Assembly: GCF_027359675.1 (NCBI RefSeq)
Contig: NZ_CP114786.1
Location: 310,001-374,000 of the forward strand
Source of the DNA: Roseibium sp. Sym1
GTDB taxonomy: Bacteria; Pseudomonadota; Alphaproteobacteria; Rhizobiales; Stappiaceae
Direction: 5' to 3'
DNA: 64,000 nt
This document shows positions 43,099-52,073 of this stretch, piece after piece. Under the pieces are notes generated by a model. That model saw only the letters and a list, made by a program, of their open reading frames with translations. It ran no database searches and had not been told where the DNA came from. Each line of letters starts with the position of its first letter. Within the stretch, counting starts at the first letter, position 1. The translations under genes and the position numbers were made by a program.

Positions 43099-43240
43099 GT
43101 AGATACCTCCTTCAGGAATGTTCATTCTTGTTAAGATGCAGGGGGTGGATGTCCGCCAGATAATTCTGCCCCCGGCCCGTTCCACCAACAACTTGCCTAA
43201 TCCCGATCCAAACATCCACGGGAAAAATTTGCAAGTTTTC

Positions 43241-43259
43241 ATTGATTGATTGATCAATT
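43241..43259. promoter_or_regulatory. Candidate BetI operator in the choX-betI divergent promoter
   Basis: ATTGATTGATTGATCAATT contains the 10-bp palindrome ATTGATCAAT (43249-43258) preceded by two further TTGA repeats. It lies about 70 bases before betI and 145 before choX, where a choline-responsive repressor could control both units. Binding by BetI is inferred. Confidence 0.5.
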
Positions 43260-43326
43260 AAAAATAAGACCAAAGGGTGAGATCAAGACCAGAAAGACCA
43301 TCTCACTTCATGATTTGGAGGTCGAC

Positions 43327-43929
43327 ATGCCCAAGGTCGGAATGGAAGCGGAGCGGCGGCGCAGCCTGATTGATGCGACGGTCGATGCGATCCATGAGCG
43401 CGGCTACAGCGACGTGACCATGGCGCAGATTGCCAAGCGCGCCGGCGTGTCCGGCGGCCTGGTGCATCACTATTTCGGGTCAAAGGACCAATTGCTGGCG
43501 GCGACCATGCGGCACCTCCTGACCGAACTCGGACGGGCGATCCGCGACAGCCTTTCCAGGGCTGAAACCCCGCGCGAGCGCATCACCGCGATCATCTCCG
43601 GCAACTTTGCCGTCGACCAGTTCAAGCCTGCCGTCATCGCCGCCTGGCTGGCCTTTTACGTTCAGTCGCGCACCACTGAAAGCAACAAGCGTCTGCTCGG
43701 GATCTACTCTGCCAGACTGGCCTCCAACCTGACCCACAACCTCAGGGCATTCATGCCGCAGCCTGAAGCCCGGCGCGTGGCCGAAGGCACCGCGTCGATG
43801 ATCGACGGCGTGTGGATCCGCCAGGCGCTCTCGGATGCCAAGACCGACCGGGACGCCGCCATCGCCATGGTCGAGGACTATGTCGAAACCCAGATTGCCG
43901 CGCATCTCGCGCGTGAAGCGAAACGCTGA
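43327..43929 (+). CDS. betI: TetR-family choline-responsive repressor BetI
   Basis: A 200-residue TetR regulator. The helix-turn-helix covers about residues 25-65 (DVTMAQIAKRAGVSGGLVHHYFGSKDQLL), preceded by RRRSLIDATVDAIHERGYS; this N-terminus is close to known BetI proteins. The ligand domain, with AVIAAWLAFYVQSRTTESNKRLL, is the choline-sensing part. ATG 43327 has TTTGGAGG upstream and gives the standard BetI start MPKVGMEAERRR. It is first in betI-betA-betB, with an 18-base gap to betA. Confidence 0.93.
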   Translation: MPKVGMEAERRRSLIDATVDAIHERGYSDVTMAQIAKRAGVSGGLVHHYFGSKDQLLAATMRHLLTELGRAIRDSLSRAETPRERITAIISGNFAVDQFKPAVIAAWLAFYVQSRTTESNKRLLGIYSARLASNLTHNLRAFMPQPEARRVAEGTASMIDGVWIRQALSDAKTDRDAAIAMVEDYVETQIAAHLAREAKR

Positions 43930-43947
43930 CCGGCGCGGAGACCCCCA

Positions 43948-45606
43948 ATGAGCGACCAGTTCGACTTCATCATCGTGGGCGCAGGTTCCGCCGGTTGCGC
44001 CCTCGCCTACCGGCTTTCCGAAGATCCCGCCAACAAGGTGCTGCTGCTGGAATTCGGCGGCACCGATATCGGCCCGCTGATCCAGATGCCGGCCGCCCTC
44101 TCCTACCCGATGAACATGCCGCTCTATGACTGGGGCTTCCAGAGCGAACCGGAACCGCATCTCGGCGGCCGCCGCCTCGCCACCCCGCGCGGCAAGGTGA
44201 TCGGCGGCTCCTCGTCCATCAACGGCATGGTCTATGTGCGCGGTCATGCCTGCGACTTCGACACCTGGGAAGACATGGGGGCTTCGGGCTGGGGCTACCG
44301 TCACGTGCTGCCCTATTACAAACGCCTGGAACACAGCCATGGTGGCCAGACCGGCTGGCGCGGCACCAACGGACCGCTGCATGTCCAGCGCGGCACCAAG
44401 TGGAACCCGCTGTTCCACGCTTTCCGCGATGCCGGTGCCCAGGCGGGTTACGGCGTGACCGAAGACTACAATGGCGAGCGCCAGGAAGGCTTCGGCGACA
44501 TGGAAATGACGGTCCACCGGGGCCGCCGCTGGTCCGCCGCAAATGCCTATCTGAAACCGGCCCTCAAGCGCGGCAACCTGACCCTGATCAAGGGCGCTTT
44601 GGCACGCCGGATCCTGATCGAGGACAAGCGCGCCACCGGCGTCGAATACGAGACCGGCGGCGAGATCCGCCAGGTGCGCGCTGCGCGCGAAGTCGTTCTG
44701 GCCGCCTCCTCGATCAACTCGCCGAAGATCCTGATGCAGTCCGGCATCGGCCCGGCAGCCGATCTCGGTGCTCTCGGCATCGATGTCGTCGCCGACCGGC
44801 CCGGCGTCGGCGCCAACCTGCAGGACCATCTGGAACTCTACCTGCAGCAGGCCTGCACCCAGCCGATCACGCTCTACAAGCACTGGAACCTCATTTCCAA
44901 GGCCCTGATCGGCGCCCAGTGGCTGTTCTTCAAGCAGGGGCTCGGCGCGTCCAACCAGTTCGAGAGCGCTGCCTTCATCCGCTCGAAGGCCGGCGTCAAA
45001 TACCCTGATATCCAGTATCACTTCCTGCCCTTCGCCGTGCGCTATGACGGTCAGGCGGCGGCGGAAGGTCATGGTTTCCAGGCCCATGTCGGACCCATGC
45101 GCTCGAAGTCCCGCGGCCGGATCAGGCTGACATCCAGCGACCCGAAGGACAAGCCGTCGATCCTGTTCAACTACATGTCCCACGAGGAAGACTGGGAAGA
45201 CTTCCGCACCTGCATCCGTCTCACGCGGGAAATCTTCAGTCAGGACGCCTTTGCCGACTATCGCGGCAAGGAGATCCAGCCGGGTGACCAGGTGCAAAGC
45301 GACGAGGATCTCAACGATTTCATCCGCGAGCATGTCGAGAGCGCCTATCATCCCTGCGGCACCTGCCGGATGGGCGCCAAGGACGACCCGATGGCCGTGG
45401 TCGATCCGCAGTGCCGGGTGATCGGCGTCGACGGCCTGCGCGTTGCCGACAGCTCGATTTTCCCGCAAATCACCAATGGCAATCTCAACGCACCATCGAT
45501 TATGGTTGGTGAAAAGGCCTCGGACCATATTCTCGGCAAGGAACCGCTGCCGGCGTCCAACCAGGAGCCGTGGATCCATCCGGACTGGGACACCAGTCAG
45601 CGCTAA
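43948..45606 (+). CDS. betA: Choline dehydrogenase
   Basis: A 552-residue GMC-family flavoprotein that oxidises choline to betaine aldehyde at the membrane. The FAD dinucleotide motif is [19 protein letters not shown] (residues 7-25), the first GMC signature region is [18 protein letters not shown] and the second is [17 protein letters not shown]. Near the C-terminus [13 protein letters not shown] supplies the active-site histidine and [13 protein letters not shown] the FAD end. Length matches BetA. A 48-base gap separates it from betB. Confidence 0.94.
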   Translation: MSDQFDFIIVGAGSAGCALAYRLSEDPANKVLLLEFGGTDIGPLIQMPAALSYPMNMPLYDWGFQSEPEPHLGGRRLATPRGKVIGGSSSINGMVYVRGHACDFDTWEDMGASGWGYRHVLPYYKRLEHSHGGQTGWRGTNGPLHVQRGTKWNPLFHAFRDAGAQAGYGVTEDYNGERQEGFGDMEMTVHRGRRWSAANAYLKPALKRGNLTLIKGALARRILIEDKRATGVEYETGGEIRQVRAAREVVLAASSINSPKILMQSGIGPAADLGALGIDVVADRPGVGANLQDHLELYLQQACTQPITLYKHWNLISKALIGAQWLFFKQGLGASNQFESAAFIRSKAGVKYPDIQYHFLPFAVRYDGQAAAEGHGFQAHVGPMRSKSRGRIRLTSSDPKDKPSILFNYMSHEEDWEDFRTCIRLTREIFSQDAFADYRGKEIQPGDQVQSDEDLNDFIREHVESAYHPCGTCRMGAKDDPMAVVDPQCRVIGVDGLRVADSSIFPQITNGNLNAPSIMVGEKASDHILGKEPLPASNQEPWIHPDWDTSQR

Positions 45607-45654
45607 ATTTAGCCGGCAAAGTACCGGTCGTAGCAAACGTCAAGGAGCTCTTCC

Positions 45655-47118
45655 ATGCGCGCCCAACCGCAAGCGTCACACTATGTCGGCGGGTCCTATC
45701 TGGAAAGCCAGAACGGCACCCCTTTCGACAGCCTCTACCCCGCCACCGGCGAGGTGATCGCACAGATCAAGGCCGCGGACGACGCCGTCGTCGAGGCCGC
45801 CATCCAGACCGCTATAGCCGGTCAGAAGATCTGGGCGGCCACGCCGCCCGTCGAGCGTGGCCGGGTGCTGCGCCGCGCGGCGGAAATCCTGCGCGCAAAG
45901 AACCACGAGCTGTCGGTCCTGGAAACGCTCGACACCGGCAAGCCGCTGCAGGAAACGCTGGTTGCCGATGCCGCTTCCGGTGCAGACTGCCTGGAATATT
46001 TCGGCGGCCTGGCCGCCACGCTCACGGGCGAACACATCGATTTGGGCGGCTCCTTTGCCTATACCAAGCGTGAACCGCTCGGCATCTGCTTCGGCATCGG
46101 CGCGTGGAATTACCCGATCCAGATCGCCTGCTGGAAGGCGGCACCCGCCCTCGTGTGCGGCAATGCCATGATCTTCAAGCCGTCGGAAGTCACGCCGCTG
46201 AGCGCGCTGAAACTGGCCGAGGCGCTCACCGAAGCCGGCCTGCCCGAGGGTGTCTTCAACGTCATCCAGGGTTTCGGCGATGTCGGCGCGAAGATGGTCG
46301 CCCATCCGGCTGTCGCCAAGGTGTCCCTGACCGGCTCCGTGCCGACCGGCGCCAAGGTCGCGGCGCTGGCCGGAGAGCACCTCAAGAAGACCACGCTTGA
46401 ACTCGGCGGCAAGTCGCCGCTGATCGTCTTTGACGACGCGGATATCGACAACGCGGTTTCCGCAGCCATCAACGCCAACTTCTATTCCACCGGGCAGATC
46501 TGTTCCAACGGCACGCGGGTCTTCGTTCACACGGGTATCAAGGAAGCCTTCCTGGCGCGCCTGGCCGAGCGCACCGCCAACGCCGTGCTCGGCGACCCGC
46601 TGGACGAGGCCACCAATATCGGGCCCCTGATCTCCCGGCAGCAATTCGACAAGGTGATGCACTACATGCAGGTCGGCGCGCGCGAAGGCGCCCGGCTGGT
46701 GTGCGGTGGCGGCTCGGCAAGTGTCGACAGCTTCCCGGACGGCTATTTCGTGCAACCGACCGTCTTTGCCGATGTCACGGACGACATGACCATCGCCCGC
46801 GAGGAGATCTTCGGGCCGGTGCTGAGCGTGCTCGACTTTACCGGCGAAGACGAGGTGATTGCGCGGGCCAACGATACGGAATTCGGCCTCGCCGCGGGTG
46901 TTTTCACGAAGGATATCCAGCGCGCACACCGGGTGATCGACGGTCTGCAGGCCGGCACCTGCTGGATCAACACCTACAATCTCACGCCGATCGAAATGCC
47001 TTTCGGCGGCTACAAGAAATCCGGTATCGGCCGGGAAAACGGCCATGCCGCGATCGAGTATTACAGCCAGACGAAAAGCGTCTACGTGGAGATGGGCGGC
47101 GTCGAGGCGGCATTCTAG
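45655..47118 (+). CDS. betB: Betaine-aldehyde dehydrogenase
   Basis: A 487-residue NAD(P)-dependent aldehyde dehydrogenase that completes the choline to glycine betaine pathway. [22 protein letters not shown] lies in the cofactor-binding region, [10 protein letters not shown] is the NAD motif, Glu249 in TLELGGKSP is the general base and Cys283 in GQICSNGTR the nucleophile. [10 protein letters not shown] is the C-terminal family block. ATG 45655 has AAGGAGCTCTTCC. With BetA it provides osmoprotection and a route to use choline as carbon and nitrogen source. Confidence 0.95.
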   Translation: MRAQPQASHYVGGSYLESQNGTPFDSLYPATGEVIAQIKAADDAVVEAAIQTAIAGQKIWAATPPVERGRVLRRAAEILRAKNHELSVLETLDTGKPLQETLVADAASGADCLEYFGGLAATLTGEHIDLGGSFAYTKREPLGICFGIGAWNYPIQIACWKAAPALVCGNAMIFKPSEVTPLSALKLAEALTEAGLPEGVFNVIQGFGDVGAKMVAHPAVAKVSLTGSVPTGAKVAALAGEHLKKTTLELGGKSPLIVFDDADIDNAVSAAINANFYSTGQICSNGTRVFVHTGIKEAFLARLAERTANAVLGDPLDEATNIGPLISRQQFDKVMHYMQVGAREGARLVCGGGSASVDSFPDGYFVQPTVFADVTDDMTIAREEIFGPVLSVLDFTGEDEVIARANDTEFGLAAGVFTKDIQRAHRVIDGLQAGTCWINTYNLTPIEMPFGGYKKSGIGRENGHAAIEYYSQTKSVYVEMGGVEAAF

Positions 47119-47153
47119 GCTGTTTGGCTGCTTCCTTTTGTTTTGCGGATCCG

Positions 47154-47280
47154 CTGAGACGCGTGCGTGCACGCGCCTCAGCATGAGGTAGGATTGTGGC
47201 AACTCCCCACTGACCTCTTCCCGAGGAGCCGTTTCAGCGGCCTCTCGAAGGACGGGCCGCTTGGCCCGGCAAACAGCTAG
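47154..47280. repeat. Intergenic hairpin plus repeat family C, copy 2 (rearranged)
   Basis: 47154-47181 folds as CTGAG-A-CGCGTGC ... GCACGCG-C-CTCAG. 47219-47270 has GAGGAGCCGTTTCAGCGGCCTCTCGAAGGAC, written here in parts because it is long: GAGGAGCC, then AGCGG, then CTCTCGAAGGAC. That order matches one arm of the 40.1-kb repeat read on the minus strand. It lies between betB and the cyclase gene and may act as the bet operon's transcript end. Confidence 0.55.
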
Positions 47281-47369
47281 GCGCCTTTCTTCCCGCATTC
47301 TTCCTTTTCAGATTGAACTTCGGAGCAATACGCCGAGATAATGCCGCAAGACAGTCCGCCGGAGCCCGC

Positions 47370-48653
47370 ATGACCAGAACCGCGCTTGATCCCTCGCCGC
47401 GCAGCTACGCCCAGCATGTACAACTGCTTCAGCGCTCACGCCGCGGTCCTGGCTGTGCGCCGGAAAAGCAGACGATCGCCGATATCAAGGATTGGCTGCT
47501 GCACGAGGCGACGCGGAACGGCAGCGTCATGCTGATGTTCGAGGAATTCATGTGGCGCTGCCAGGCGGCCGGTCTTTCCATCGACCGGTGCATGCTGCGC
47601 ATCGGCACATTGCATCCGCGGGTAATCGGCTTCTCGTGGGTGTGGAGCGCCGAGGACCAGATTTGCGACGAGATCGCCGCAGACGAGCGCGTGTTTCATG
47701 AGACGGCGTTCACGCTCAACCCGCTTTCCAGGGTCATCATGCATGGCGAGACGATCAGGATCGACCTGAAGACGGAAGAAGGCGCCAATTCCTCGCCCCT
47801 GACGCGCGAACTGGCCGATGCAGGGTACACGTCTTATGTCCTGCTGCCGCTCAGCGCATCCGGCGAGACCTACAACGCCATGACATTTGCGACCAAACGG
47901 CCGGGCGGCTTTCCAGACAAGGAAAAGAAACACATCCGCGGCCTGATCGACCTGCTTGCGCTGCATGTCGAACGGCACGTCCTGCAGCGCATTGCCCGCA
48001 ATGTCGCCGACACCTATCTCGGTCCGATTGCGGGACAGCGGGTGCTCGACGGGGAAATCAAGCGCGGCGACGGCGAAGCCATCGACGCCGTCGTCTTCAT
48101 GGCGGACATGCGGGACTTCACCCGTCTGGCCGACCAGTTGAGCGGACCGGACGTCACGGCCATCCTCAACGTCTATTTCGACCGGGTCTCGGAGGCCGTT
48201 CTCAGCCATGGCGGCGACATTCTGAAATTCATGGGCGATGGCATCCTGGCCGTTTTCGACCAGAAAGCTCTTGGGGAAAATGCGGCCGCCGATTCGGCGT
48301 TCAAGGCGGCCAGGGCCGCCCTTTCTGCAATCGCGGATCTCAACCGGTCGCCGCCGGCAGACCTGCCGGATCCGGCCCTGTGGCATCCGCTCAAGATCGG
48401 TATCGGACTGCACCGCGGCGAGGTCTTCTTCGGCAATGTCGGTGGCGAGGAACGACTCGACTTCACCGTCATCGGCCGCGCGGTCAACGAGACCAGCCGT
48501 GTGGAATCCCTGTGCAAGCCGCTTGGCCGCGAGCTTCTGCTGACAGAACCTGTGCGTGACGCCCTGTCGGCCGAATTGCGAACCGACCTCACGGCGATGG
48601 GTGAACACGCCCTGCGCGGTGTCGGCAAGCCGGTCGCGATCTTTGCGGCCTGA
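47370..48653 (+). CDS. Class III adenylate/guanylate cyclase
   Basis: A 427-residue cytoplasmic protein. The N-terminal 210 residues form a GAF-like sensory region (DWLLHEATRNGSVMLMFEEFMW, YVLLPLSASGETYNAMTFATKRPGGF). The cyclase domain (about 235-427) has metal aspartates Asp246 in VFMADMRDF and Asp290 in KFMGDGILAVF, and FTVIGRAVNETSRVESL as the substrate/transition-state region. It probably makes cAMP; this N-terminal type is frequent in rhizobia-like bacteria, each sensing an unknown cue. ATG 47370 is 5 bases after GGAG; a TTG at 47313 is in frame but unlikely. Confidence 0.87.
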   Translation: MTRTALDPSPRSYAQHVQLLQRSRRGPGCAPEKQTIADIKDWLLHEATRNGSVMLMFEEFMWRCQAAGLSIDRCMLRIGTLHPRVIGFSWVWSAEDQICDEIAADERVFHETAFTLNPLSRVIMHGETIRIDLKTEEGANSSPLTRELADAGYTSYVLLPLSASGETYNAMTFATKRPGGFPDKEKKHIRGLIDLLALHVERHVLQRIARNVADTYLGPIAGQRVLDGEIKRGDGEAIDAVVFMADMRDFTRLADQLSGPDVTAILNVYFDRVSEAVLSHGGDILKFMGDGILAVFDQKALGENAAADSAFKAARAALSAIADLNRSPPADLPDPALWHPLKIGIGLHRGEVFFGNVGGEERLDFTVIGRAVNETSRVESLCKPLGRELLLTEPVRDALSAELRTDLTAMGEHALRGVGKPVAIFAA

Positions 48654-48700
48654 TTGCCTCGGTCCACGACGCAAGCCTTGCGACACCGCCGGATCCAGGT

Positions 48701-48730
48701 CCCCATCCCCCAGTGGGATGGAGGATGGGG
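48701..48730. terminator. Hairpin in the convergent gap between cyclase and hemP
   Basis: CCCCATCC / GGATGGGG (8 bp) encloses a 14-base loop that can pair further. No T tract on either side, so it is probably a bidirectional transcript boundary of moderate strength. Confidence 0.5.
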
Positions 48731-48813
48731 AGCAGGAATGACGGGCTGCCGCCCGTTCACTCCTGTTCGTGTCCGCCTCTTGAAGGGCGGGAACAGGGCG
48801 GCACCGCCCGCCC

Positions 48814-49029
48814 TCACTTCGTCAAGATCAGTTTGCCCTGCTTGGTGATCGACAGACGGTAGGTCTCGTCGTTGTGATGGATCTCGATCTGCCGCTGGCC
48901 GCGAAACAGGTCGCGGGTGTTGTAGTCCGATTTGAGGTCATGCACGGGCTTGCCTGTAAATGCCCGGCGGGTGCCGCTGTCAGCTCCCAGGGACAGGCGG
49001 TGCTTCTGGCTGTTGGCAGTCAAAGTCAT
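48814..49029 (-). CDS. hemP: Hemin-uptake protein HemP/HmuP
   Basis: A 71-residue protein. The last 40 residues (YNTRDLFRGQRQIEIHHNDETYRLSITKQGKLILTK, quoted in family order: DLFRGQRQIEI then YRLSITKQGKLILTK) are the HemP pattern. HemP/HmuP proteins are small cytoplasmic factors that in Bradyrhizobium act as coactivators of haem-uptake genes together with Irr. Transcription runs leftward from a promoter with two TGA-N9-TCA iron boxes, so iron limitation should induce it. ATG 49029 is the likely start; upstream in-frame codons would place the boxes inside the gene. No haem transporter genes are adjacent. Confidence 0.86.
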   Translation of the reverse strand: MTLTANSQKHRLSLGADSGTRRAFTGKPVHDLKSDYNTRDLFRGQRQIEIHHNDETYRLSITKQGKLILTK

Positions 49030-49123
49030 GGCGCGCAATCGGTCCTTGGCCTTTGTTATTCGGCTCCCGAAACGGCTTAAATTCGAGCCGGCGAGAGAAC
49101 GCGTGAACACTGGAATATAAAGA

Positions 49124-49138
49124 TGAGTTTCAAACTCA
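49124..49138. promoter_or_regulatory. Iron-responsive operator (IRO) box 1 of hemP
   Basis: TGAGTTTCAAACTCA is TGA-N9-TCA and also nearly palindromic (TGAGTTT / AAACTCA), matching the RirA-binding consensus described in Rhizobium. It lies 95 bases upstream of the hemP start. Confidence 0.75.
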
Positions 49139-49148
49139 AGTTTATACT

Positions 49149-49163
49149 TGACACTCATACTCA
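49149..49163. promoter_or_regulatory. Iron-responsive operator (IRO) box 2 of hemP
   Basis: TGACACTCATACTCA is a second TGA-N9-TCA site, 25 bases from box 1 (centre to centre). Two boxes in one promoter support genuine RirA control, since a single match is expected by chance only about once per 4 kb. Confidence 0.7.
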
Positions 49164-49351
49164 AGTTTTCCTATCAAGGCAATGCCTGATCGAAACGGAA
49201 CCGGAAATCGCGTCCTCTGGTTCTGGAAAGACAGGACCTTCCGGGCAACCGGAGGTGAAAAATGCCAGGCCAGCCAACCGCCCTCTCCTCTCCCTCAGCG
49301 GCCAGCCAGCCCGGCCTTTTCCGGTGACGGACGCGAGCGATCCCCCTCAGA

Positions 49352-49466
49352 AGCTTCCCCCGACCTCGTCATGCCATGGCATCCATGCCTTTGCCCAGCC
49401 ACACGACGGGCCACGCCTTGCGGCACGGTCACGGCATGGATTGCCGGATCAAGTCCGGCAAGGACG
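49352..49466. repeat. Intergenic repeat family D, copy 1
   Basis: A 115-bp block with GCCATGGCATCCATGCC, CGGCACGGTCACGGCATGGA and TTGCCGGATCAAGTCCGGCA. The last part is itself a hairpin (TGCCGGA/TCCGGCA type). Direct repeat of 49619-49747. Confidence 0.8.
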
Positions 49467-49618
49467 AATGGAGAGGTTCGGATTTTGGGGACTCAGGACA
49501 GCAGACCCAAACGCAAAAAGGGCGCCGACCGAGTTGTGACGCCTCTTCACATTCATTTCAAACGGGCGATTACGCGATGGCCCTTCCCGGTGGAAACGTC
49601 GGCTATCCTGCGATAAGA

Positions 49619-49747
49619 GCTTTCCCCCGACTTCGCCATGCCATGGCTCGACCATGGCATCCATGCCGTGGCCTTGCCACACGGCGGGCCACGCTTTGCG
49701 GCACGGTCACGGCATGGATTGCCGGATCCAGTCCGGCAATGACGACC
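49619..49747. repeat. Intergenic repeat family D, copy 2
   Basis: A 129-bp block in the same orientation as copy 1. CGGCACGGTCACGGCATGGA and TTGCCGGATC are identical; copy 2 has an extra segment around CTCGACCATGG, which doubles the GCCATGG hairpin. Confidence 0.8.
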
Positions 49748-49796
49748 GAGGTTTATGCCGTCAGGAATCGCGACTGAGGATGGGGAAAAATTGCGC

Positions 49797-49826
49797 AAAA
49801 AAGGCGCCGGCCTGACGGTGGCGCCT
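49797..49826 (-). terminator. Rho-independent terminator of rirA
   Basis: The 7-bp stem AGGCGCC / GGCGCCT with an 11-base loop is followed on the minus strand by TTTTTT. It begins 27 bases after the rirA stop codon. Confidence 0.85.
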
Positions 49827-49852
49827 CCCGGATATCGGTTCGGGAGCGTGGT

Positions 49853-50317
49853 TTACGCGTTGGCCGCGATCGGCGCCTCCGCGACGTCGATCTTCAGGAG
49901 ATCGCGCATGCCGAAACGGTCTTCGGAAAGATCCGCGATGGACTTGGTGTCGAGCACTTCCATGAAGGCTTCGAGCGCCTCGTGCAGCAGGCCGTTGAAG
50001 CCGCAGGACATGATCAGCGGACAGTCCTTGCGGCCACTGTCGAAACACTCGGCCAGAAGGAAGCTCTCTTCCGCCGCACGCACAACTTCACCCACAGTGA
50101 TCTGCTCCGCCGGCCGGGCCAGCATGACGCCGCCGTTGCGGCCACGGATGGTCTTGATCAGGTTGGCGTCGACCAGGACCTTCATGATCTTGAACAGGTG
50201 GGTTTCGGACATGTCGAAGCTGGCCGCGATGTCGGCGACCTTGCTTGGCTTGTCCGGATTGACGGCGCAGTACATGAGCGCGCGCACGGCGTAGTTTGTC
50301 TGTTGTGTCAAACGCAT
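49853..50317 (-). CDS. rirA: Rrf2-family iron-sulfur regulator RirA
   Basis: A 154-residue Rrf2 protein starting MRLTQQTNYAVRALMYCA, followed by the winged helix (KVADIAASFDMSETHLFKIMKVL) and wing GRNGGVMLARPAE. Cys91, Cys99 and Cys105 in ECFDSGRKDCPLIMSCG fit the [Fe-S] cluster ligands of RirA in rhizobia. With cluster bound, RirA represses iron-uptake genes through TGA-N9-TCA boxes. Such boxes lie before this gene and before hemP nearby. NsrR and IscR also belong to Rrf2, but cysteine spacing and the linked boxes favour RirA. Confidence 0.88.
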   Translation of the reverse strand: MRLTQQTNYAVRALMYCAVNPDKPSKVADIAASFDMSETHLFKIMKVLVDANLIKTIRGRNGGVMLARPAEQITVGEVVRAAEESFLLAECFDSGRKDCPLIMSCGFNGLLHEALEAFMEVLDTKSIADLSEDRFGMRDLLKIDVAEAPIAANA

Positions 50318-50336
50318 GCACTAGATATGCGGTGCG

Positions 50337-50351
50337 TGACCCGAAACGTCA
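50337..50351. promoter_or_regulatory. Iron-responsive operator (IRO) box in the rirA promoter
   Basis: TGACCCGAAACGTCA is TGA-N9-TCA, 20 bases upstream of the rirA start codon. It predicts autoregulation by RirA. Confidence 0.6.
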
Positions 50352-50419
50352 ATTCAAAATTTGAGTATTTCAGGCCAGTTTTCGCAAATACCGGCCTGAA
50401 TTCTGCTGAAATTCGCCCG

Positions 50420-52033
50420 CTATTCCAGGTTCCGGTAGCTGAAATAGTCGAAATCCGCGGCCTTGCCCTGACCGGACGTATCCATGGCGTGCATGCCGAC
50501 AAAGGCCCCCGTGAAGTTGCCATGCGCGCCACGACCGGCGGCTTCGTCCGCCAGGAGGGTCGCGTCGAAGGCCGGACCGACGCGCTGCCAGTCCGCTTCG
50601 CCGGTCCTGTACCAGAACCGGAGCGCCATGCCTTCAACCGTCACTTTCATGCCGACAGAGCCGTTCTCGGGCAGCAGCACGGGAGTGTCCAGCGGTGTCC
50701 GGAGGGTCCCGTCCGCTGCGTCTCCCGGGCAGGTCAGCAGCGTCAGGACGCGGCCGAGATCATGGTCCTCGGTGATGGCCAGGCAGAAGAACTGGCTGCG
50801 ACCGTAATAGGCGATCAGGCCGGCCGTCTGCTGGGCATTTTCCGGCTGGAAATCGACCAGCGTCTCAGCCTCGTAGTCGTAGCCGGTCTGCCGGCGGGCA
50901 ACCAGCGCCTGCTCGAACCAGCTGCCGACGGATTCGCGCCCGAAGAGTCGCAGGTGGCCGGGCCGCGCATTCAGGGAAAAGATCCGGTCCGGACAGGGCG
51001 TGCGCAACCACTGGAACACCATCGGCAGGTCCGGAGCGTCGAAGTCGTGCCGGTCCGGCTCTTCCGGAAAGGGATGGGCGGGCAGGTCCGGCGCCTTCAC
51101 CTGCCGTTCGGGCGCAACACCGCCGGCTTCCAGCCGCAGCCAGCCGTCCTCGCCCCAGACACATTTCTGGATCGATGTTTCCCGTCCCATCTGGCAACGG
51201 TTCTGACCGAGCCTGGGGCGGCCCATCAAATGCACCAGATAGGTCTCGCCGGACTGGGTCTCGACAATATCGCCGTGCCCCGACCGCTGGATGGGATTGT
51301 CCGGGTCAAGGCGGGACGTGACCACATGGGTATCCGGATGAACCTCGTACGGCCCCTCGATGTGCCGCGACCGGGCCAGTGTCACCGCGTGGTCGTAGCC
51401 CGTGCCGCCTTCGGCGGTCAGCAGGTAATACCAGCCGTCGCGCTTGTAGAGATGCGGGCCCTCGACAAGACCGAGCGGGGTTCCCTTGAAGATATTCCGG
51501 ATCGGTCCGGTGAGTTTTCCCGCCGCCGGATCGAATTCCTGCAGGGCGATGCCGGCGAAGGAGTTGGTCCCGACCCGATGATCCCAGATCATGTTGAGAT
51601 GCCACTTGCGGCCGTCGTCGTCATGAAACAGCGAAGGATCGAACCCGGAGGAGTTGGTATAGACCGGATCCGACCAGGGCCCCTCGATGTTTGGCGCCGT
51701 GACGATGTAGTTGTGCGCGTCCTTGAACGAACCGTCCTTGCGTTTGACGTCCGTGTAGACCAGCCAGAACAGGCCGTCCGCGTAGGTCAGGCACGGTGCC
51801 CAGATGCCGCAGGAATCCGGGTTGCCGCGCATGTCCAGCTGCTCCGGACGGGTCAGCGGCCGCGTCACCAGCCTCCAGTGTTTCAGATCCTTCGAATGGT
51901 GGATCTGAACCCCGGGAAACCATTCGAAGGTGGAGGTTGCGATGTAATAGTCGTCGCCGACGCGGCAGATCGACGGATCCGGATTGAACCCCGGAAGAAT
52001 GGGGTTCTCAATTTTTTGAGGTGCGTTACTCAT
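50420..52033 (-). CDS. GH43 beta-xylosidase / arabinofuranosidase
   Basis: A 537-residue cytoplasmic glycoside hydrolase. The N-terminal five-bladed propeller has Asp19 in FNPDPSI (base), Asp132 in GFDPSLF (modulator) and Glu191 in VEGPHLY (acid). The C-terminal beta-sandwich of about 190 residues is the GH43 type found in xylosidases. No signal peptide, so it acts on imported xylo-oligosaccharides. It starts at ATG 52033, 40 bases after a LacI-family regulator gene, and is probably controlled by it. Xylose versus arabinose specificity is not resolved. Confidence 0.88.
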   Translation of the reverse strand: MSNAPQKIENPILPGFNPDPSICRVGDDYYIATSTFEWFPGVQIHHSKDLKHWRLVTRPLTRPEQLDMRGNPDSCGIWAPCLTYADGLFWLVYTDVKRKDGSFKDAHNYIVTAPNIEGPWSDPVYTNSSGFDPSLFHDDDGRKWHLNMIWDHRVGTNSFAGIALQEFDPAAGKLTGPIRNIFKGTPLGLVEGPHLYKRDGWYYLLTAEGGTGYDHAVTLARSRHIEGPYEVHPDTHVVTSRLDPDNPIQRSGHGDIVETQSGETYLVHLMGRPRLGQNRCQMGRETSIQKCVWGEDGWLRLEAGGVAPERQVKAPDLPAHPFPEEPDRHDFDAPDLPMVFQWLRTPCPDRIFSLNARPGHLRLFGRESVGSWFEQALVARRQTGYDYEAETLVDFQPENAQQTAGLIAYYGRSQFFCLAITEDHDLGRVLTLLTCPGDAADGTLRTPLDTPVLLPENGSVGMKVTVEGMALRFWYRTGEADWQRVGPAFDATLLADEAAGRGAHGNFTGAFVGMHAMDTSGQGKAADFDYFSYRNLE

Positions 52034-52073
52034 TCCAGGCCTCCCAAGGGGTTCCTCACCGATCCCGTTTCTT

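Larger units (their letters stand above)
49164..49852. other. Gene-free region with tandemly spaced direct repeat
   Basis: About 690 bases between the hemP promoter and the rirA terminator. Two related blocks, 49352-49466 and 49619-49747, fill a third of it. Several open frames over 100 codons exist because of the high GC content, but they run through the repeats and have no recognisable domain. No gene called. Confidence 0.6.

Noticed and set aside
49123..49798. Several 80-145 codon open frames on both strands in the hemP-rirA gap
   Set aside because: They pass through direct-repeat copies and the rirA terminator; high GC content produces such frames by chance.
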